Positions 1 to 8,902 are shown, numbered from the stretch's first letter. The stretch is DNA of 32,495 nucleotides from Clostridia bacterium (GCA_017396225.1 JAFQMP010000020.1:1-32495); one strand, 5' to 3'. Notes: generated by a model not told the origin, from the letters alone. A program made the numbers and translations.

Positions 1-176
1 AGACCCGAATGGGTTCCGGTAAGGGCTCTCCCGAGTACTGGGTAGCAGTCGTCAAGCCCGGCAGAATTATGTTCGAGATGGACGGCGTTGCCGAGGATGT
101 CGCAAGAGAAGCAATGCGTCTTGCAGGCCATAAGCTGCCTATCAAGACCAAGTTCATTAAGAAAGAGGAGGGTTAA
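1..176 (+). CDS. rplP: 50S ribosomal protein L16, 3' end only
   Basis: Only the last 57 codons are present, read in frame from base 3; the 5' end lies outside the window. The visible part carries the conserved L16 stretch [18 protein letters not shown] and ends KFIKKEEG. L16 sits on the 50S subunit near the A site and the central protuberance. The next gene (L29) starts four bases after the stop, the usual L16-L29-S17 order, which supports the assignment. Confidence 0.95.
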   Translation, partial: TRMGSGKGSPEYWVAVVKPGRIMFEMDGVAEDVAREAMRLAGHKLPIKTKFIKKEEG

Positions 177-179
177 GCA

Positions 180-368
180 ATGAAGGCAGCAGAACTTGCA
201 AAGCTCAGCGTCGAAGAGCTTAACGCAAAGCTCAAGGAACTTAAGGGAGAGCTTTTCACCCTCCGCTTCCAGCACGCAATCAACCAGCTTGAGAACCCCC
301 ACAAGCTTGTGGAGGTCAAGAAGGACATCGCTCGCGTGATGACCGTTCTCAGCCAGAAGAATGCATAA
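180..368 (+). CDS. rpmC: 50S ribosomal protein L29
   Basis: 62 residues, the normal size. It has the L29 helical hairpin pattern: [20 protein letters not shown] at the start and the conserved [19 protein letters not shown] in the middle. L29 lies at the peptide exit tunnel and helps form the docking site for trigger factor and SRP. The gene sits between L16 and S17 with short spacers, so it is translated from the common operon mRNA. A GAGGAGGG motif at the end of rplP serves as its ribosome binding site. Confidence 0.97.
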   Translation: MKAAELAKLSVEELNAKLKELKGELFTLRFQHAINQLENPHKLVEVKKDIARVMTVLSQKNA

Positions 369-382
369 GGAGGAGTACAGTC

Positions 383-643
383 ATGACTGAAGAAAGAGCA
401 CTCAGAAAAACGAGAGTCGGCATCGTTGTCAGCACCAAGATGGACAAGACTGTTGTCGTTGCCATCGAGGACAACGTAAAGCACCCCGTTTACAGCAAAA
501 TTATTAAGCACACGCTCAAGATTCACGCACACGACGAGAAGAACGAGTGCGGCGTTGGCGACCGTGTTGCAGTAATGGAGACCCGCCCCCTTTCCAAGAC
601 GAAGAGATGGCGCGTCACCGAAATCATCGAGAAGGCGAAGTAA
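383..643 (+). CDS. rpsQ: 30S ribosomal protein S17
   Basis: 86 residues with the OB-fold S17 core: [20 protein letters not shown] at the start, the [20 protein letters not shown] strand region, and the [13 protein letters not shown] signature near the end. S17 is a primary binder of 16S rRNA. An AAGGAGGAG ribosome binding site lies about 10 bases before the ATG. A 68-base spacer without recognisable signals separates it from rplN. Confidence 0.97.
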   Translation: MTEERALRKTRVGIVVSTKMDKTVVVAIEDNVKHPVYSKIIKHTLKIHAHDEKNECGVGDRVAVMETRPLSKTKRWRVTEIIEKAK

Positions 644-711
644 TTCGCACACAACAAGAATTCTAATAGTAAGTACGTCGAAGCGTACTGAAACAGTAGG
701 AGGAAAGAAAA

Positions 712-1080
712 GTGATTCAGCAACAGACACTGATGAAGGTTGCCGATAACACCGGTGCGAAGGAACTGATGTGCATTCGCGTTCTTGGTGGCTCCGGCCG
801 CCGCTACGCAAACATCGGTGACGTCGTGGTTGCAGCTGTGAAGAAGGCTGCTCCCGGCGGCATGGTGAAGAAGGGCGACGTTGTAAAGGCAGTTATCGTA
901 AGAAGCGTACACGGCCTGAAGCGCGCTGATGGTTCTTACATCAAATTTGATGAGAACGCAGCAGTAATTATCAAAGAAGACAAGACGCCTCGCGGCACTC
1001 GTATTTTTGGCCCCGTGGCACGTGAGCTTCGTGACAAGGATTATCTGAAGATCCTGTCCCTCGCTCCCGAAGTACTGTAA
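712..1080 (+). CDS. rplN: 50S ribosomal protein L14
   Basis: 122 residues, exactly the typical length, with a GTG start preceded by AGGAGG. It carries the L14 signature ([20 protein letters not shown] at the N-terminus, [20 protein letters not shown] near the end). L14 contacts S12 and 16S rRNA across the subunit interface and is the binding site of the silencing factor RsfS. The GTG start places the conserved I2-Q3-Q4 directly after the initiator, so no other start fits. Confidence 0.97.
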   Translation: MIQQQTLMKVADNTGAKELMCIRVLGGSGRRYANIGDVVVAAVKKAAPGGMVKKGDVVKAVIVRSVHGLKRADGSYIKFDENAAVIIKEDKTPRGTRIFGPVARELRDKDYLKILSLAPEVL

Positions 1081-1096
1081 TGGAGGTAGCTGGCAA

Positions 1097-1411
1097 ATGA
1101 AAAATCTTCATATTAAGACCGGTGATACCGTTATCGTGCTCTCCGGCGACGACAAGGGTGTGAAGGGCGAGGTTATCGCCGTTTCCCCCGCAGAAGGTAA
1201 GGTTATTGTGAAGGGTGCAAACATCATTCACAAGCACGTTAAGCCCCGCAGACAGGGCGAAACCGGCGGCATCGTTGATGCTGAGGGCGCTATTTACGCC
1301 AGCAAGGTTGCTCTTTTCTGCGAAAAGTGTGGCAAGGGTGTCCGTTCCAAGGTTGAAATCGTGGACGGAGAGAAGACCCGCGTATGCGCCAAGTGCGGCG
1401 CAAAGCTGTGA
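1097..1411 (+). CDS. rplX: 50S ribosomal protein L24, zinc-ribbon form
   Basis: 104 residues. An N-terminal KOW motif (about residues 6-35, GDTVIVLSGDDKGVKGEV) is followed by the conserved HVKPRRQGETGGI. The C-terminal third carries two cysteine knuckles, CEKC and CAKC, so this is the zinc-binding (C+) form of L24. L24 is an assembly initiator that binds the 5' part of 23S rRNA. GGAGGTAG precedes the ATG by a short distance. Confidence 0.96.
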   Translation: MKNLHIKTGDTVIVLSGDDKGVKGEVIAVSPAEGKVIVKGANIIHKHVKPRRQGETGGIVDAEGAIYASKVALFCEKCGKGVRSKVEIVDGEKTRVCAKCGAKL

Positions 1412-1427
1412 GAGGAGGTAGAGTAGC

Positions 1428-1967
1428 ATGGCAAGATTACACGATATGTACCGCGAGCAGGTTGCTCCCGCCCTCATGAAAAAGTTTGAGTACAAGAGCG
1501 TGATGGAGATTCCGAAGTTTGATAAGATTGTTATCAATATCGGTGCAGGCGATGCCAAGGAGAACTCCAAGGTTATCGAGAACATCATCAAGGACCTCAC
1601 CATCATCGCCGGCCAGAAGGCTGTACCCACCGTTGCAAAGAAGTCCGTTGCAAACTTCAAGCTCCGTCAGGGCATGAAGATTGGCGCAAAGGTTACTCTG
1701 CGCGGCGCTCGTATGTACGAGTTTATGGATCGTCTCTTCAACTTCGCTCTTCCCCGCGTGCGTGACTTCAAGGGTATCAACCCCAACGCATTTGACGGCC
1801 GTGGTAACTACTCTCTCGGCCTCAAGGAGCAGCTGATTTTCCCCGAAATCGAGTACGACAAGGTCGAAAAGATTCGCGGCATGGACATCTGCTTCGTCAC
1901 CACCGCTAAGACCGATGCTGAGGCAAGAGAGCTGCTCCGTCTGATGGGCGCTCCCTTCGCACAATAA
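1428..1967 (+). CDS. rplE: 50S ribosomal protein L5
   Basis: 179 residues, the standard length. It contains the L5 signatures [17 protein letters not shown], the [20 protein letters not shown] block and the [20 protein letters not shown] loop. L5 binds 5S rRNA with L18 and forms the bridge from the central protuberance to S13. AGAGGAGGT lies just before the ATG. In enterobacteria the S8 repressor acts near the L5 start; I see no obvious copy of that helix here. Confidence 0.97.
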   Translation: MARLHDMYREQVAPALMKKFEYKSVMEIPKFDKIVINIGAGDAKENSKVIENIIKDLTIIAGQKAVPTVAKKSVANFKLRQGMKIGAKVTLRGARMYEFMDRLFNFALPRVRDFKGINPNAFDGRGNYSLGLKEQLIFPEIEYDKVEKIRGMDICFVTTAKTDAEARELLRLMGAPFAQ

Positions 1968-1984
1968 GTAGGAGGTAGTTGAAA

Positions 1985-2170
1985 ATGGCAAAGAAATCCA
2001 TGATTCTGAAGCAGCAGAAGGAGCAGAAGTACTCCACGCGCGCTTACACCAGATGCAAGATTTGCGGCCGCCCCCACTCTTACATGCGTAAGTTTGGTAT
2101 CTGCCGTATCTGCTTCCGTAACCTCGCTTACAAGGGCGAGATTCCAGGTGTCAGAAAGGCGTCCTGGTAA
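1985..2170 (+). CDS. rpsN: 30S ribosomal protein S14, type Z (zinc)
   Basis: 61 residues when begun at the ATG at 1985 ([12 protein letters not shown]), which follows GGAGGTAG at a good distance. An in-frame TTG at 1979 would add two residues but lies too close to the ribosome binding site. The short length and the four cysteines (CKIC and CRIC knuckles) mark the zinc-binding type Z S14 common in Firmicutes. S14 is assembled late into the 30S head. Confidence 0.96.
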   Translation: MAKKSMILKQQKEQKYSTRAYTRCKICGRPHSYMRKFGICRICFRNLAYKGEIPGVRKASW

Positions 2171-2177
2171 TTCCAAG

Positions 2178-2303
2178 TTTTATTTTGAGCTGTGCTCAAA
2201 TAAATAAAACCCCCAACATTCGGTAGGAAATCAGACCAACCTTTGAAGATAAAAAGGAGTTCGATTTAACCCCCGATTGGCCGCCGACCGTCAAACGGTC
2301 GGC
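2178..2303 (+). other. Hairpin-bearing spacer inside the spc operon
   Basis: The 173-base gap between rpsN and rpsH is far longer than its neighbours. It contains two inverted repeats. The first is TTTGAGC-tgt-GCTCAAA flanked by A/T runs, around 2183-2199. The second is a perfect 9-bp stem GCCGACCGT-caa-ACGGTCGGC at 2283-2303. The second stem is followed by AGCAAGAAAAAA rather than a T run, so it is not a normal terminator. No open frame with a ribosome binding site is seen. Function unknown: mRNA processing site, internal regulatory element or remnant of a small inserted repeat are all possible. Confidence 0.6.
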
Positions 2304-2343
2304 AGCAAGAAAAAATGTACTTGCATAAAGGAGGATTATTACT

Positions 2344-2742
2344 ATGCAAATGTCTGACGTTATTGCCGATATGCTCACGCGTATTCGCAACGCTAGCGAT
2401 GCAAAGCACGCTACCGTTGACATTCCGGCATCTAACATGAAGAAGTCCATCGCTGACATTCTCGTCGCTGAAGGCTACGTTAAGGGCTATCAGGTGATTG
2501 AGGACGGTAAGCAGGGCACTATTCGCGTAACGCTGAAGTACACCGCAAGCAAGCAGAAGGTTATCCGTGGCCTGCGTCGTGTATCCAAGCCCGGTCTGCG
2601 TATTTACGCCGGCTACGAGGATATGCCCAAGGTTATGAACGGCCTTGGCATCGCAATCGTTTCCACCTCTAAGGGTCTTATGACCGACAAGAAGGCTCGC
2701 GAGCTGAAGATCGGCGGCGAAGTCCTCGCGTTTGTTTGGTAA
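2344..2742 (+). CDS. rpsH: 30S ribosomal protein S8
   Basis: 132 residues, typical. It begins [17 protein letters not shown] and contains the C-terminal RNA-binding block ([20 protein letters not shown], then [13 protein letters not shown]). S8 is a primary binder of the 16S central domain and, in E. coli, the translational repressor of the spc operon. AAAGGAGG ends about 10 bases before the ATG at 2344; a second in-frame ATG two codons later is possible. Confidence 0.97.
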   Translation: MQMSDVIADMLTRIRNASDAKHATVDIPASNMKKSIADILVAEGYVKGYQVIEDGKQGTIRVTLKYTASKQKVIRGLRRVSKPGLRIYAGYEDMPKVMNGLGIAIVSTSKGLMTDKKARELKIGGEVLAFVW

Positions 2743-2755
2743 GGAGGGTTGACAG

Positions 2756-3316
2756 ATGTCTAGAATTGGTAGAATGCCCGTTGCAATCCCTGCCGGTGTT
2801 ACCGTTACCGTAGGAGAGGGCAACCTGGTTACCGTTAAGGGCCCCCTCGGCACCCTGTCCGAGCAGTTCGCATCTATCCTGACCATCGCTGTTGAGGGTA
2901 ATGAGGCAATCGTTACTCGTCCTAACGATGAGAAGGAGGTAAGAAGCCTTCACGGCCTGACCCGTGCGCTTCTGAATAACATGGTCGTGGGTGTTACCCA
3001 GGGCTATTCCAAGACCCTTGAGATTGTAGGCGTTGGCTACAAGGTCGTAAAGCAGGGCAAGACCCTTCAGCTTTTCCTTGGCCAGTCTCTCGTAAAGGGC
3101 CTGCCCCAGGCTTCCTTGCAGATTAGCGAGCCTGATGGCATCACTTTTGAGGTTCCCAACCCCAACACCATTGTTGTCAAGGGTATCAACAAGCAGGAAG
3201 TTGGCCAGATCGCAGCCGTGATCCGCAGCAAGCGTCCGCCTGAGCCCTACCATGGCAAGGGTGTTAAGTACAGCGACGAGCACATTCGCCGCAAAGCCGG
3301 TAAGGCCGGTAAATAA
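2756..3316 (+). CDS. rplF: 50S ribosomal protein L6
   Basis: 186 residues made of the two related L6 domains. It starts MSRIGRMPVAIPAGVTVTV and ends with the highly conserved RSKRPPEPYHGKGVKYSDEH block. L6 binds near the sarcin-ricin loop and the factor-binding region of 23S rRNA. AAGGAGGGT precedes the start and the gap from rpsH is 13 bases. Confidence 0.97.
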   Translation: MSRIGRMPVAIPAGVTVTVGEGNLVTVKGPLGTLSEQFASILTIAVEGNEAIVTRPNDEKEVRSLHGLTRALLNNMVVGVTQGYSKTLEIVGVGYKVVKQGKTLQLFLGQSLVKGLPQASLQISEPDGITFEVPNPNTIVVKGINKQEVGQIAAVIRSKRPPEPYHGKGVKYSDEHIRRKAGKAGK

Positions 3317-3334
3317 TGAAAGGAGTGGAGTAAA

Positions 3335-3694
3335 ATGGTATCTAGAAAAGACAGCAATCAGGCTCGCCTTAAGAGACATAAGAGAGTCAGAGCAAAGATC
3401 TCCGGCACCGCAGCGCGTCCGCGTCTTTGCGTGTATCGCTCCAATGCAAACATCAGCGCACAGATTATCGATGATGTTGCAGGCGTTACTTTGGTTTCCG
3501 CTTCCACTCTGGAAAAGGCCTTTGAGGGAATCGGCAGCAACAAGGCAGCAGCAAGAATCGTTGGCAAGAACATTGCCGAGCGTGCAGCTGCAAAGGGTAT
3601 TACCGAAGTCGTATTCGACCGTGGCGGCTATCTTTATCACGGACGTGTATCGGAGCTGGCTGAAGGCGCTCGCGAGGGCGGCCTGAAGTTCTGA
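3335..3694 (+). CDS. rplR: 50S ribosomal protein L18
   Basis: 119 residues. The basic N-terminus ([19 protein letters not shown]) is followed by the [18 protein letters not shown] core and ends in the conserved [12 protein letters not shown] and [13 protein letters not shown]18 carries 5S rRNA to the 50S central protuberance. The ATG follows AAAGGAGTGG. Confidence 0.97.
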   Translation: MVSRKDSNQARLKRHKRVRAKISGTAARPRLCVYRSNANISAQIIDDVAGVTLVSASTLEKAFEGIGSNKAAARIVGKNIAERAAAKGITEVVFDRGGYLYHGRVSELAEGAREGGLKF

Positions 3695-3747
3695 GTCCGG
3701 TTTGTACACTGCTTAACAACAGTTGAGCAAATTTTAGGAGGATTAAC

Positions 3748-4251
3748 ATGGCTTACAACAGAAATCCTGGTGAGCAGGAATTTAAGGAGCAGCTTATTGC
3801 GCTCAACCGTGTTTCCAAGACCGTTAAAGGTGGTCGTATCGCCCGCTTTGCCGCTATTATGGCAGTAGGCGACGGCAAAGGCCGTATCGGTGTAGGTCTC
3901 GGTAAGGCAGCTGAGGTACCGGAAGCAATCCGCAAGGGTATCGAAGATGCAAAGAAGAATATGATTACTGTATCCCTGAAGGGTACGACCATTCCTCACG
4001 AGGTTATCGGTGAGTTTGGTGCAGGCAAGGTGCTTCTGAAGCCCGCCGCACCCGGTACCGGTATCATCGCAGGTGGCGGCGTTCGTTTCGTGCTGGAGCT
4101 TGCCGGTATCAAGAATATCCGTGCAAAGTGCCTGCGCTCCAACAACCCCGCTAACGTGGTTAAGGCTACCATTGAGGGTCTTAAGGCTCTGCGCACTGCA
4201 GAAGAGGTTGCGAAGCTTCGTGACCTTGACGTTGCGCAGATTAAGGGTTAA
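3748..4251 (+). CDS. rpsE: 30S ribosomal protein S5
   Basis: 167 residues, with the N-terminal double-stranded-RNA-like domain ([20 protein letters not shown], then [15 protein letters not shown]) and the C-terminal domain ([20 protein letters not shown], then [17 protein letters not shown]). S5 shapes the mRNA entry site and translational accuracy. It follows a 53-base spacer containing a weak inverted repeat (GCTTAAC/GTTGAGC) and a TTTTAGGAGG ribosome binding site. Confidence 0.97.
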   Translation: MAYNRNPGEQEFKEQLIALNRVSKTVKGGRIARFAAIMAVGDGKGRIGVGLGKAAEVPEAIRKGIEDAKKNMITVSLKGTTIPHEVIGEFGAGKVLLKPAAPGTGIIAGGGVRFVLELAGIKNIRAKCLRSNNPANVVKATIEGLKALRTAEEVAKLRDLDVAQIKG

Positions 4252-4263
4252 GGAGGGTTCACC

Positions 4264-4437
4264 ATGAAGAAAGTAACTCTCATTAAGAGCACCATCGGTG
4301 CAAAGCCCGCTCAGAAGGCGACTGCAGAGTCCCTCGGGCTTAAGAAGATCGGCGATTTCATCCTTCACGAGGATAACGCTACGCTTGCCGGCAAGGTGAA
4401 GGTTATTTCCCACCTTGTTAAGGTAGAAAACGCTTGA
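4264..4437 (+). CDS. rpmD: 50S ribosomal protein L30
   Basis: 57 residues, the usual L30 size. It begins MKKVTLIKSTIGAKPAQKAT and has the L30 pattern of a first strand with K-S-IG, then SLGLKKIGDF, and ends VISHLVKVENA. It lies 12 bases after rpsE, with AAGGAGGGTTCACC just before the ATG, and before rplO, exactly where L30 is expected. L30 binds 23S rRNA near the 5S region. Confidence 0.96.
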   Translation: MKKVTLIKSTIGAKPAQKATAESLGLKKIGDFILHEDNATLAGKVKVISHLVKVENA

Positions 4438-4452
4438 AGGAGGTAAGCTGAT

Positions 4453-4896
4453 ATGAAACTTCATGAACTGAAACCCGCAGAAGGCTCTGCCAAGGCTGCT
4501 TGGCGCAAGGGCCGCGGCGCAGGCTCCGGCAACGGCAAGACTGCCGGCAAGGGCCACAAGGGTCAGAACGCTCGCTCCGGCGGCGGTGTCCGTCCCGGCT
4601 TTGAGGGCGGCCAGCTTCCCCTGTACCGTAAGCTTCCCAAGCGCGGCTTCAACAACTACAGATTTGCTAAGGTTTACGCAATTGTCAACGTCGCAGCACT
4701 TAACGTGTTCGAGGACGGCGCTGTTGTAGACGCAGCAGCTCTGCTGGAGAAGAAGATTATCCGCAAGGAGCTTGACGGTCTCAAGGTTCTTGGCAACGGT
4801 GAGCTCACCAAGAAGCTTACTGTTAAGGCATCTGTCTTTTCTGCCTCCGCTAAGGAGAAGATTGAAGCAGCAGGTGGAAAGATCGAGGTGGCATAA
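4453..4896 (+). CDS. rplO: 50S ribosomal protein L15
   Basis: 147 residues. The long basic, glycine-rich N-terminal extension (residues 10-60: [20 protein letters not shown], then [21 protein letters not shown]) is the L15 signature, followed by the globular C-terminal domain. L15 is a late-assembly 50S protein threaded through 23S rRNA. Its stop is two bases before the secY ATG, so the two are probably translationally coupled. Confidence 0.97.
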   Translation: MKLHELKPAEGSAKAAWRKGRGAGSGNGKTAGKGHKGQNARSGGGVRPGFEGGQLPLYRKLPKRGFNNYRFAKVYAIVNVAALNVFEDGAVVDAAALLEKKIIRKELDGLKVLGNGELTKKLTVKASVFSASAKEKIEAAGGKIEVA

Positions 4897-4898
4897 GG

Positions 4899-6242
4899 AT
4901 GTTTAAGACGTTAAAGAACGCATGGAAGACACCTGAACTTCAAAAGAAGATGCTCTTCACGTTGTTCATCGTCCTCCTTTATCGCCTTGGTGCTTGCATT
5001 TTTGTTCCCTACGTTACCCCCAACCTGGCGGATCAGTTTTCGACCGCCTTCGGTTCCTCCGTGCTTGGCCTGATGAGCATTATGTCGGGTGGCGCACTTG
5101 AGCAGGCAACGCTGTTTGCTCTTTCCGTGAGCCCCTACATCACCGCTTCTATCGTCATTCAGCTCCTGACCATTGCCATTCCCGCGCTTGAGCGTATGGC
5201 AAAGGACGGCGCTGAGGGACAGAAGAAGATTGCTGCCATCACGCGCATTGTGACTATCGCACTTGCACTGATTACCAGCTTTGGTTACAGCATGCTGCTG
5301 AAGAACTACAACTGGCTTGCACGTGACGACTGGTTCGCGCTGCTTGTCATCAACGCAGCCTTCTGCGCCGGTGCAGCACTTGTGATGTGGCTTGCTGAGC
5401 TCATCAATGAGAAGGGTATTGGCAACGGTATTTCGATTATCCTGTTTGCTAACATCATTTCCCGTCTGCCCAGCATGGCAACCACGGTTTGGGACGGCGT
5501 TATCCTGAATGGCTATGTGGAAAGCAAGGGCTGGTCGATTGTGATTGGCATTGTGATTGCACTCGCTATTCTTGCACTCGTTGTTGCAACCGTCGGCTTT
5601 GTTGTTTGGGTCACCAACTCCGAGCGCCGTATTCCGATTAACTATGCCAAGCGCGTGGTTGGCCGTAAGATGTATGGCGGTCAGAACACCAACCTGCCGA
5701 TTAAGCTGAATATGACCGGCGTTATGCCGATCATCTTTGCAAGCTCCATCGTGTCTATCCCTGCAACCATTGCAGCCTTTGTAAAGGAAGACAGCGGTTT
5801 TGCCAAGTTTGTCAATAATTTCTTTGACCCCACGACCTGGCTCTACCTCGTCCTTTACCTGATCCTGATCGTTGCGTTCTCCTACTTCTACGTGTTGATT
5901 TCCTTCAACCCTGTTGAGGTATCGAACAATATCGCAGCGAACGGCGGCTCGGTCCGCGGCATTCGCCCCGGCTACCCCACCGTGCAGTATATTCAGAAGA
6001 TTCTCAAGCGCGTGACCCTCATCGGTGCATTTTTCCTTTGCATCGTGGCAGGCCTGCCTATGCTGGTTACCGTTATCACGACCGCTGTTGAGAACCTGAA
6101 TCCCGGTGCAAACCTTCCCAATCTCAGCGTGCTGACCTTTGGTGGTTCTTCCTTGCTGATTGTTGTCGGTGTTGCACTTGAAACTGTTCGCGATCTGGAG
6201 GCACAGATCAGCCTGCGCACCAGCAAGGGCTTCCTGAACTGA
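4899..6242 (+). CDS. secY: Protein translocase subunit SecY
   Basis: 447 residues, slightly longer than the usual ~430, with ten predicted membrane helices. The first helix is about residues 19-37. The plug and second helix region lies about 62-88, and the signature GIGNGISIILFANII is at about 173-187. SecY forms the protein-conducting channel with SecE and SecG and works with SecA. It directly follows L15, and a GGAT-only weak ribosome binding site suggests coupling to rplO. Conserved cytoplasmic loop residues (SNNIAANGGSVRGIRPG) are present. Confidence 0.97.
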   Translation: MFKTLKNAWKTPELQKKMLFTLFIVLLYRLGACIFVPYVTPNLADQFSTAFGSSVLGLMSIMSGGALEQATLFALSVSPYITASIVIQLLTIAIPALERMAKDGAEGQKKIAAITRIVTIALALITSFGYSMLLKNYNWLARDDWFALLVINAAFCAGAALVMWLAELINEKGIGNGISIILFANIISRLPSMATTVWDGVILNGYVESKGWSIVIGIVIALAILALVVATVGFVVWVTNSERRIPINYAKRVVGRKMYGGQNTNLPIKLNMTGVMPIIFASSIVSIPATIAAFVKEDSGFAKFVNNFFDPTTWLYLVLYLILIVAFSYFYVLISFNPVEVSNNIAANGGSVRGIRPGYPTVQYIQKILKRVTLIGAFFLCIVAGLPMLVTVITTAVENLNPGANLPNLSVLTFGGSSLLIVVGVALETVRDLEAQISLRTSKGFLN

Positions 6243-6271
6243 TTTCCCATAACCGAATAACGGAGGAGATT

Positions 6272-6910
6272 ATGAATTTAATTCTGATGGGTGCTCCGGG
6301 CGCGGGCAAAGGCACGCAGTCCGAGAAAATTTCAGAAAAATGGGGTATCCCCGCGATTGCAACGGGTGATATTCTGCGCGCCGCTATCAAGGCAGGCACT
6401 GCGCTCGGTAAAACGGCGAAGTCCTATATTGATGACGGCAAGCTTGTCCCCGACGAGATTGTAATCGGTATCATTCAGGAGTATCTGACGTCCGATGCCT
6501 GCAAGAATGGCTTCATTCTTGACGGCTTTCCTCGCTCGATTCCTCAGGCAGAGGCACTCGATGCGATGGGTGTCAGAATTGATGCGGTCCTCGCACTCGA
6601 GGTCGCAGATGAGAAAATCATCAAACGCATGAGCGGACGCCGCGTATGCACTTGCGGCGCATCTTACCATGTAGACTATAAGCCTTCCCGTACGGAGGGT
6701 ATTTGCGACAAATGCGGTGCAGCACTTTACGTCCGTCAGGACGATGCACCCGAAACGGTGACCAAGCGTCTCACCACCTACCATGCACAGACAGAGCCCC
6801 TCAAGGCGTATTACGCTGCCAAGGGTCTGCTGGTGACGGTAGAGGGCCAGGAGGAGGTTACCGATACCACGCGCCTTGTTTTTGAGGCGCTCGCGAAATT
6901 CACGGTATGA
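6272..6910 (+). CDS. adk: Adenylate kinase, zinc-type LID
   Basis: 212 residues, long-form adenylate kinase converting ATP + AMP to 2 ADP. The P-loop GAPGAGKGT is at residues 7-15, the AMP-binding stretch is TGDILRAAI (31-39), and the DGFPRS motif is at 84-89. The LID carries four cysteines (126, 128, 145, 148), as in zinc-binding Gram-positive enzymes. The first knuckle is C-T-C rather than the usual C-x-x-C. Its stop overlaps the map start as ATGA, so map is translationally coupled. Confidence 0.97.
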   Translation: MNLILMGAPGAGKGTQSEKISEKWGIPAIATGDILRAAIKAGTALGKTAKSYIDDGKLVPDEIVIGIIQEYLTSDACKNGFILDGFPRSIPQAEALDAMGVRIDAVLALEVADEKIIKRMSGRRVCTCGASYHVDYKPSRTEGICDKCGAALYVRQDDAPETVTKRLTTYHAQTEPLKAYYAAKGLLVTVEGQEEVTDTTRLVFEALAKFTV

Positions 6911-7668
6911 TTCAGATTAAAAATTCAGGGCAAATTGCACTGATGCGAGAGGCCGGTCGGATTACGGGTGAGGCTTTGATTGTCGCCCGTGACCACATTC
7001 GCGAGGGTGTCAGCACCAAATACCTCGATACGCTGATTCGTCAGCATATCGAGGGGCGCGGTGCGAAGCCTTCCTTCCTGGGGCTTTACGGCTTCCCGGG
7101 CTCGGCTTGTATCAGTATCAATGACGAGGTCATTCACGGTATTCCCTCAGAGCACCGTGTGCTCCACGAGGGTGATATTGTGAAGATTGACGTTGGCGCC
7201 TTTTATCAGGGCTATCACGGTGATAGCGCCCGTACCTTTGCGGTCGGACGCGTGAGCGACGAGGCGGCTGCCCTCATCGCTGCCACCAAGCAAAGCTTTT
7301 ACGAGGGGCTTGCCGCCATGCAGGTCGGCAACCGCATCGGTGACATCGGTCATGCGATTGAAAGCTACGTAAAGGGCTTTGGCTTCAGCGCGGTGCGCAA
7401 GTATGTTGGGCACGGCGTTGGCAGGGCGGTGCATGAAGCACCCGATGTGCCAAATTACGGTACCCCGGGACGCGGTCCGCGTCTTTGCGAGGGTATGGTG
7501 CTGGCCATTGAGCCTATGATTAACCAAGGCACCTTTGAGGTGCGGGAGCTTTCTGACGGTTGGACCGTCAAAACCGCAGACGGCGCGCTCTCAGCCCACT
7601 ATGAGAATACCGTTGCACTCACGAGTGACGGTGTCATCAATTTAACTGAGGTTGAAATCGGAGAATAA
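6907..7668 (+). CDS. map: Methionine aminopeptidase type I
   Basis: 253 residues. It removes the initiator Met from nascent proteins as they leave the ribosome. The five metal ligands of the pita-bread fold are visible: D in IDVGAFYQGYHGD (two Asp), H in YVGHGVGRAVHE, E in LAIEPMI, and the C-terminal E in HYENTVALT. The start overlaps the adk stop by four bases. There is no N-terminal SH3-like or zinc extension, so it is the short type Ia. Confidence 0.97.
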   Translation: MIQIKNSGQIALMREAGRITGEALIVARDHIREGVSTKYLDTLIRQHIEGRGAKPSFLGLYGFPGSACISINDEVIHGIPSEHRVLHEGDIVKIDVGAFYQGYHGDSARTFAVGRVSDEAAALIAATKQSFYEGLAAMQVGNRIGDIGHAIESYVKGFGFSAVRKYVGHGVGRAVHEAPDVPNYGTPGRGPRLCEGMVLAIEPMINQGTFEVRELSDGWTVKTADGALSAHYENTVALTSDGVINLTEVEIGE

Positions 7669-7713
7669 GCGAAGCTTCGCAAATACTGACTACAATTTAG
7701 GGAGGAAAAACTC

Positions 7714-7932
7714 GTGGCTAAAGATGATGTGATTGAATTTGAGGGTACTGTTGTTGAGGCGCTGCCGAACGCGACCTTCAAGGTCAAGCTGCCGAACGGT
7801 CATATTGTGACCGCACATATTTCCGGCAAATTGCGTATGAACTATATTCGAATTCTGCCCGGTGACCGCGTTACCGTTGAGGTTTCTGTTTACGACCTCA
7901 CCAAGGGACGTATTACCTGGCGTGCAAAGTGA
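7714..7932 (+). CDS. infA: Translation initiation factor IF-1
   Basis: 72 residues with a GTG start after GGGAGGAAAA. The single OB-fold of IF-1 is complete: [20 protein letters not shown], then [20 protein letters not shown] and [22 protein letters not shown]-1 occupies the A site of the 30S during initiation. In many Clostridia a small KOW-domain gene lies between map and infA; here the 45-base gap contains none. Confidence 0.97.
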   Translation: MAKDDVIEFEGTVVEALPNATFKVKLPNGHIVTAHISGKLRMNYIRILPGDRVTVEVSVYDLTKGRITWRAK

Positions 7933-7975
7933 TCGCTTTGATCAAACATTTTAGATGAAAGGAATGGTGTGACAA

Positions 7976-8089
7976 ATGAAAGTAAAGCCTTCCGTTAAAA
8001 AGATCTGCGAAAAGTGCAAGATTATCAAGAGAGGCGGCCGCGTAATGGTCATCTGTGAGAATCCCAAGCACAAGCAGAGACAGGGCTAA
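7976..8089 (+). CDS. rpmJ: 50S ribosomal protein L36, zinc form
   Basis: 37 residues: [20 protein letters not shown] then [17 protein letters not shown]. Three cysteines and one histidine (C11, C14, C27, H32) form the zinc ribbon of C+ L36. GAAAGGAATGG precedes the ATG. It sits between infA and rpsM as in most Firmicutes. Confidence 0.95.
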   Translation: MKVKPSVKKICEKCKIIKRGGRVMVICENPKHKQRQG

Positions 8090-8119
8090 TCCCCACACTG
8101 AAGAAAGAGGTAAAATACT

Positions 8120-8488
8120 ATGGCTCGTATTGCAGGTGTTGATATTCCCAACCAAAAGAGAGTGGAAATTGCACTGACCTATATCTACGGCATTGGCCGT
8201 AAGAGCGCAAACGATATCCTCGCCAAGACCGGTATCAACCCTGATACCCGTGCAAAGGATCTGACCGAGGATGAGGTTGCAAAGCTGCGTGACGTCATTG
8301 AGAGCTCCTACACTGTAGAGGGTGACCTTCGTCGCGACGTAGCACTCAACATCAAGCGTCTGGTCGAAATCAACTGCTATCGTGGCATTCGTCACAGAAA
8401 GGGTCTCCCCGTTCGTGGCCAGAGAACCAAGACCAACGCAAGAACTCGCAAGGGTCCCGCAAAGACCATTGCAAACAAGAAGAAGTAA
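8120..8488 (+). CDS. rpsM: 30S ribosomal protein S13
   Basis: 122 residues. The helix-two-turn-helix region starts [20 protein letters not shown] with [14 protein letters not shown], and the basic C-terminal tail ([20 protein letters not shown], then [15 protein letters not shown]) reaches the tRNAs. S13 in the 30S head bridges to L5 and contacts P-site tRNA. The gene follows rpmJ by 30 bases with AAAGAGGT as ribosome binding site. Confidence 0.97.
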   Translation: MARIAGVDIPNQKRVEIALTYIYGIGRKSANDILAKTGINPDTRAKDLTEDEVAKLRDVIESSYTVEGDLRRDVALNIKRLVEINCYRGIRHRKGLPVRGQRTKTNARTRKGPAKTIANKKK

Positions 8489-8506
8489 TAAAGGAGTGGC
8501 ATAAAA

Positions 8507-8902
8507 ATGGCTAGTGTTTCTAAAAAAGTCGTAAAGAAACGTCGCGAGCGCAAGAATATTGAAAAAGGCGCCGTCCACATCAGTGCGACTTTCAACAATA
8601 CCATTATCACCGTAACCGATGTTGCAGGCAACGCAATTTCCTGGGCATCTGCTGGTGAGCTTGGTTTCAAGGGCTCCCGTAAATCCACTCCCTTCGCAGC
8701 ACAGTCCGCAGCTGAGCAGGCTGCTAAACTTGCGATGGAGCACGGCCTCAAGTCCGTTGAGGTTTATGTAAAGGGTCCCGGTTCCGGACGTGAATCCGCT
8801 ATCCGTGCACTTGAGACCGTTGGTCTTCAGGTCACCATGATTAAAGATGTAACTCCGATTCCCCACAACGGCTGCCGTCCGCCTAAGCGCCGCCGCGTCT
8901 GA
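8507..8902 (+). CDS. rpsK: 30S ribosomal protein S11
   Basis: 131 residues with the S11 signature [20 protein letters not shown], the [20 protein letters not shown] loop and the C-terminal [19 protein letters not shown]11 lies on the 30S platform near the E site. AAAGGAGTGG precedes the ATG, 18 bases after rpsM. Confidence 0.97.
   Translation: MASVSKKVVKKRRERKNIEKGAVHISATFNNTIITVTDVAGNAISWASAGELGFKGSRKSTPFAAQSAAEQAAKLAMEHGLKSVEVYVKGPGSGRESAIRALETVGLQVTMIKDVTPIPHNGCRPPKRRRV

Noticed and set aside
2283-2303. Stem in the rpsN-rpsH spacer as an intrinsic terminator
   Set aside because: No T run follows; the next bases are AGCAAGAAAAAA, and essential operon genes lie downstream.
2678-3709. 343-codon open frame on the minus strand, opposite rplF and rplR
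   Set aside because: It runs across two certain ribosomal protein genes and a gene border; shadow frame.
7936-7945. TTTGATCAAA palindrome between infA and rpmJ as an operator
   Set aside because: Short, AT-rich, inside an operon and without a nearby promoter; chance is likely.
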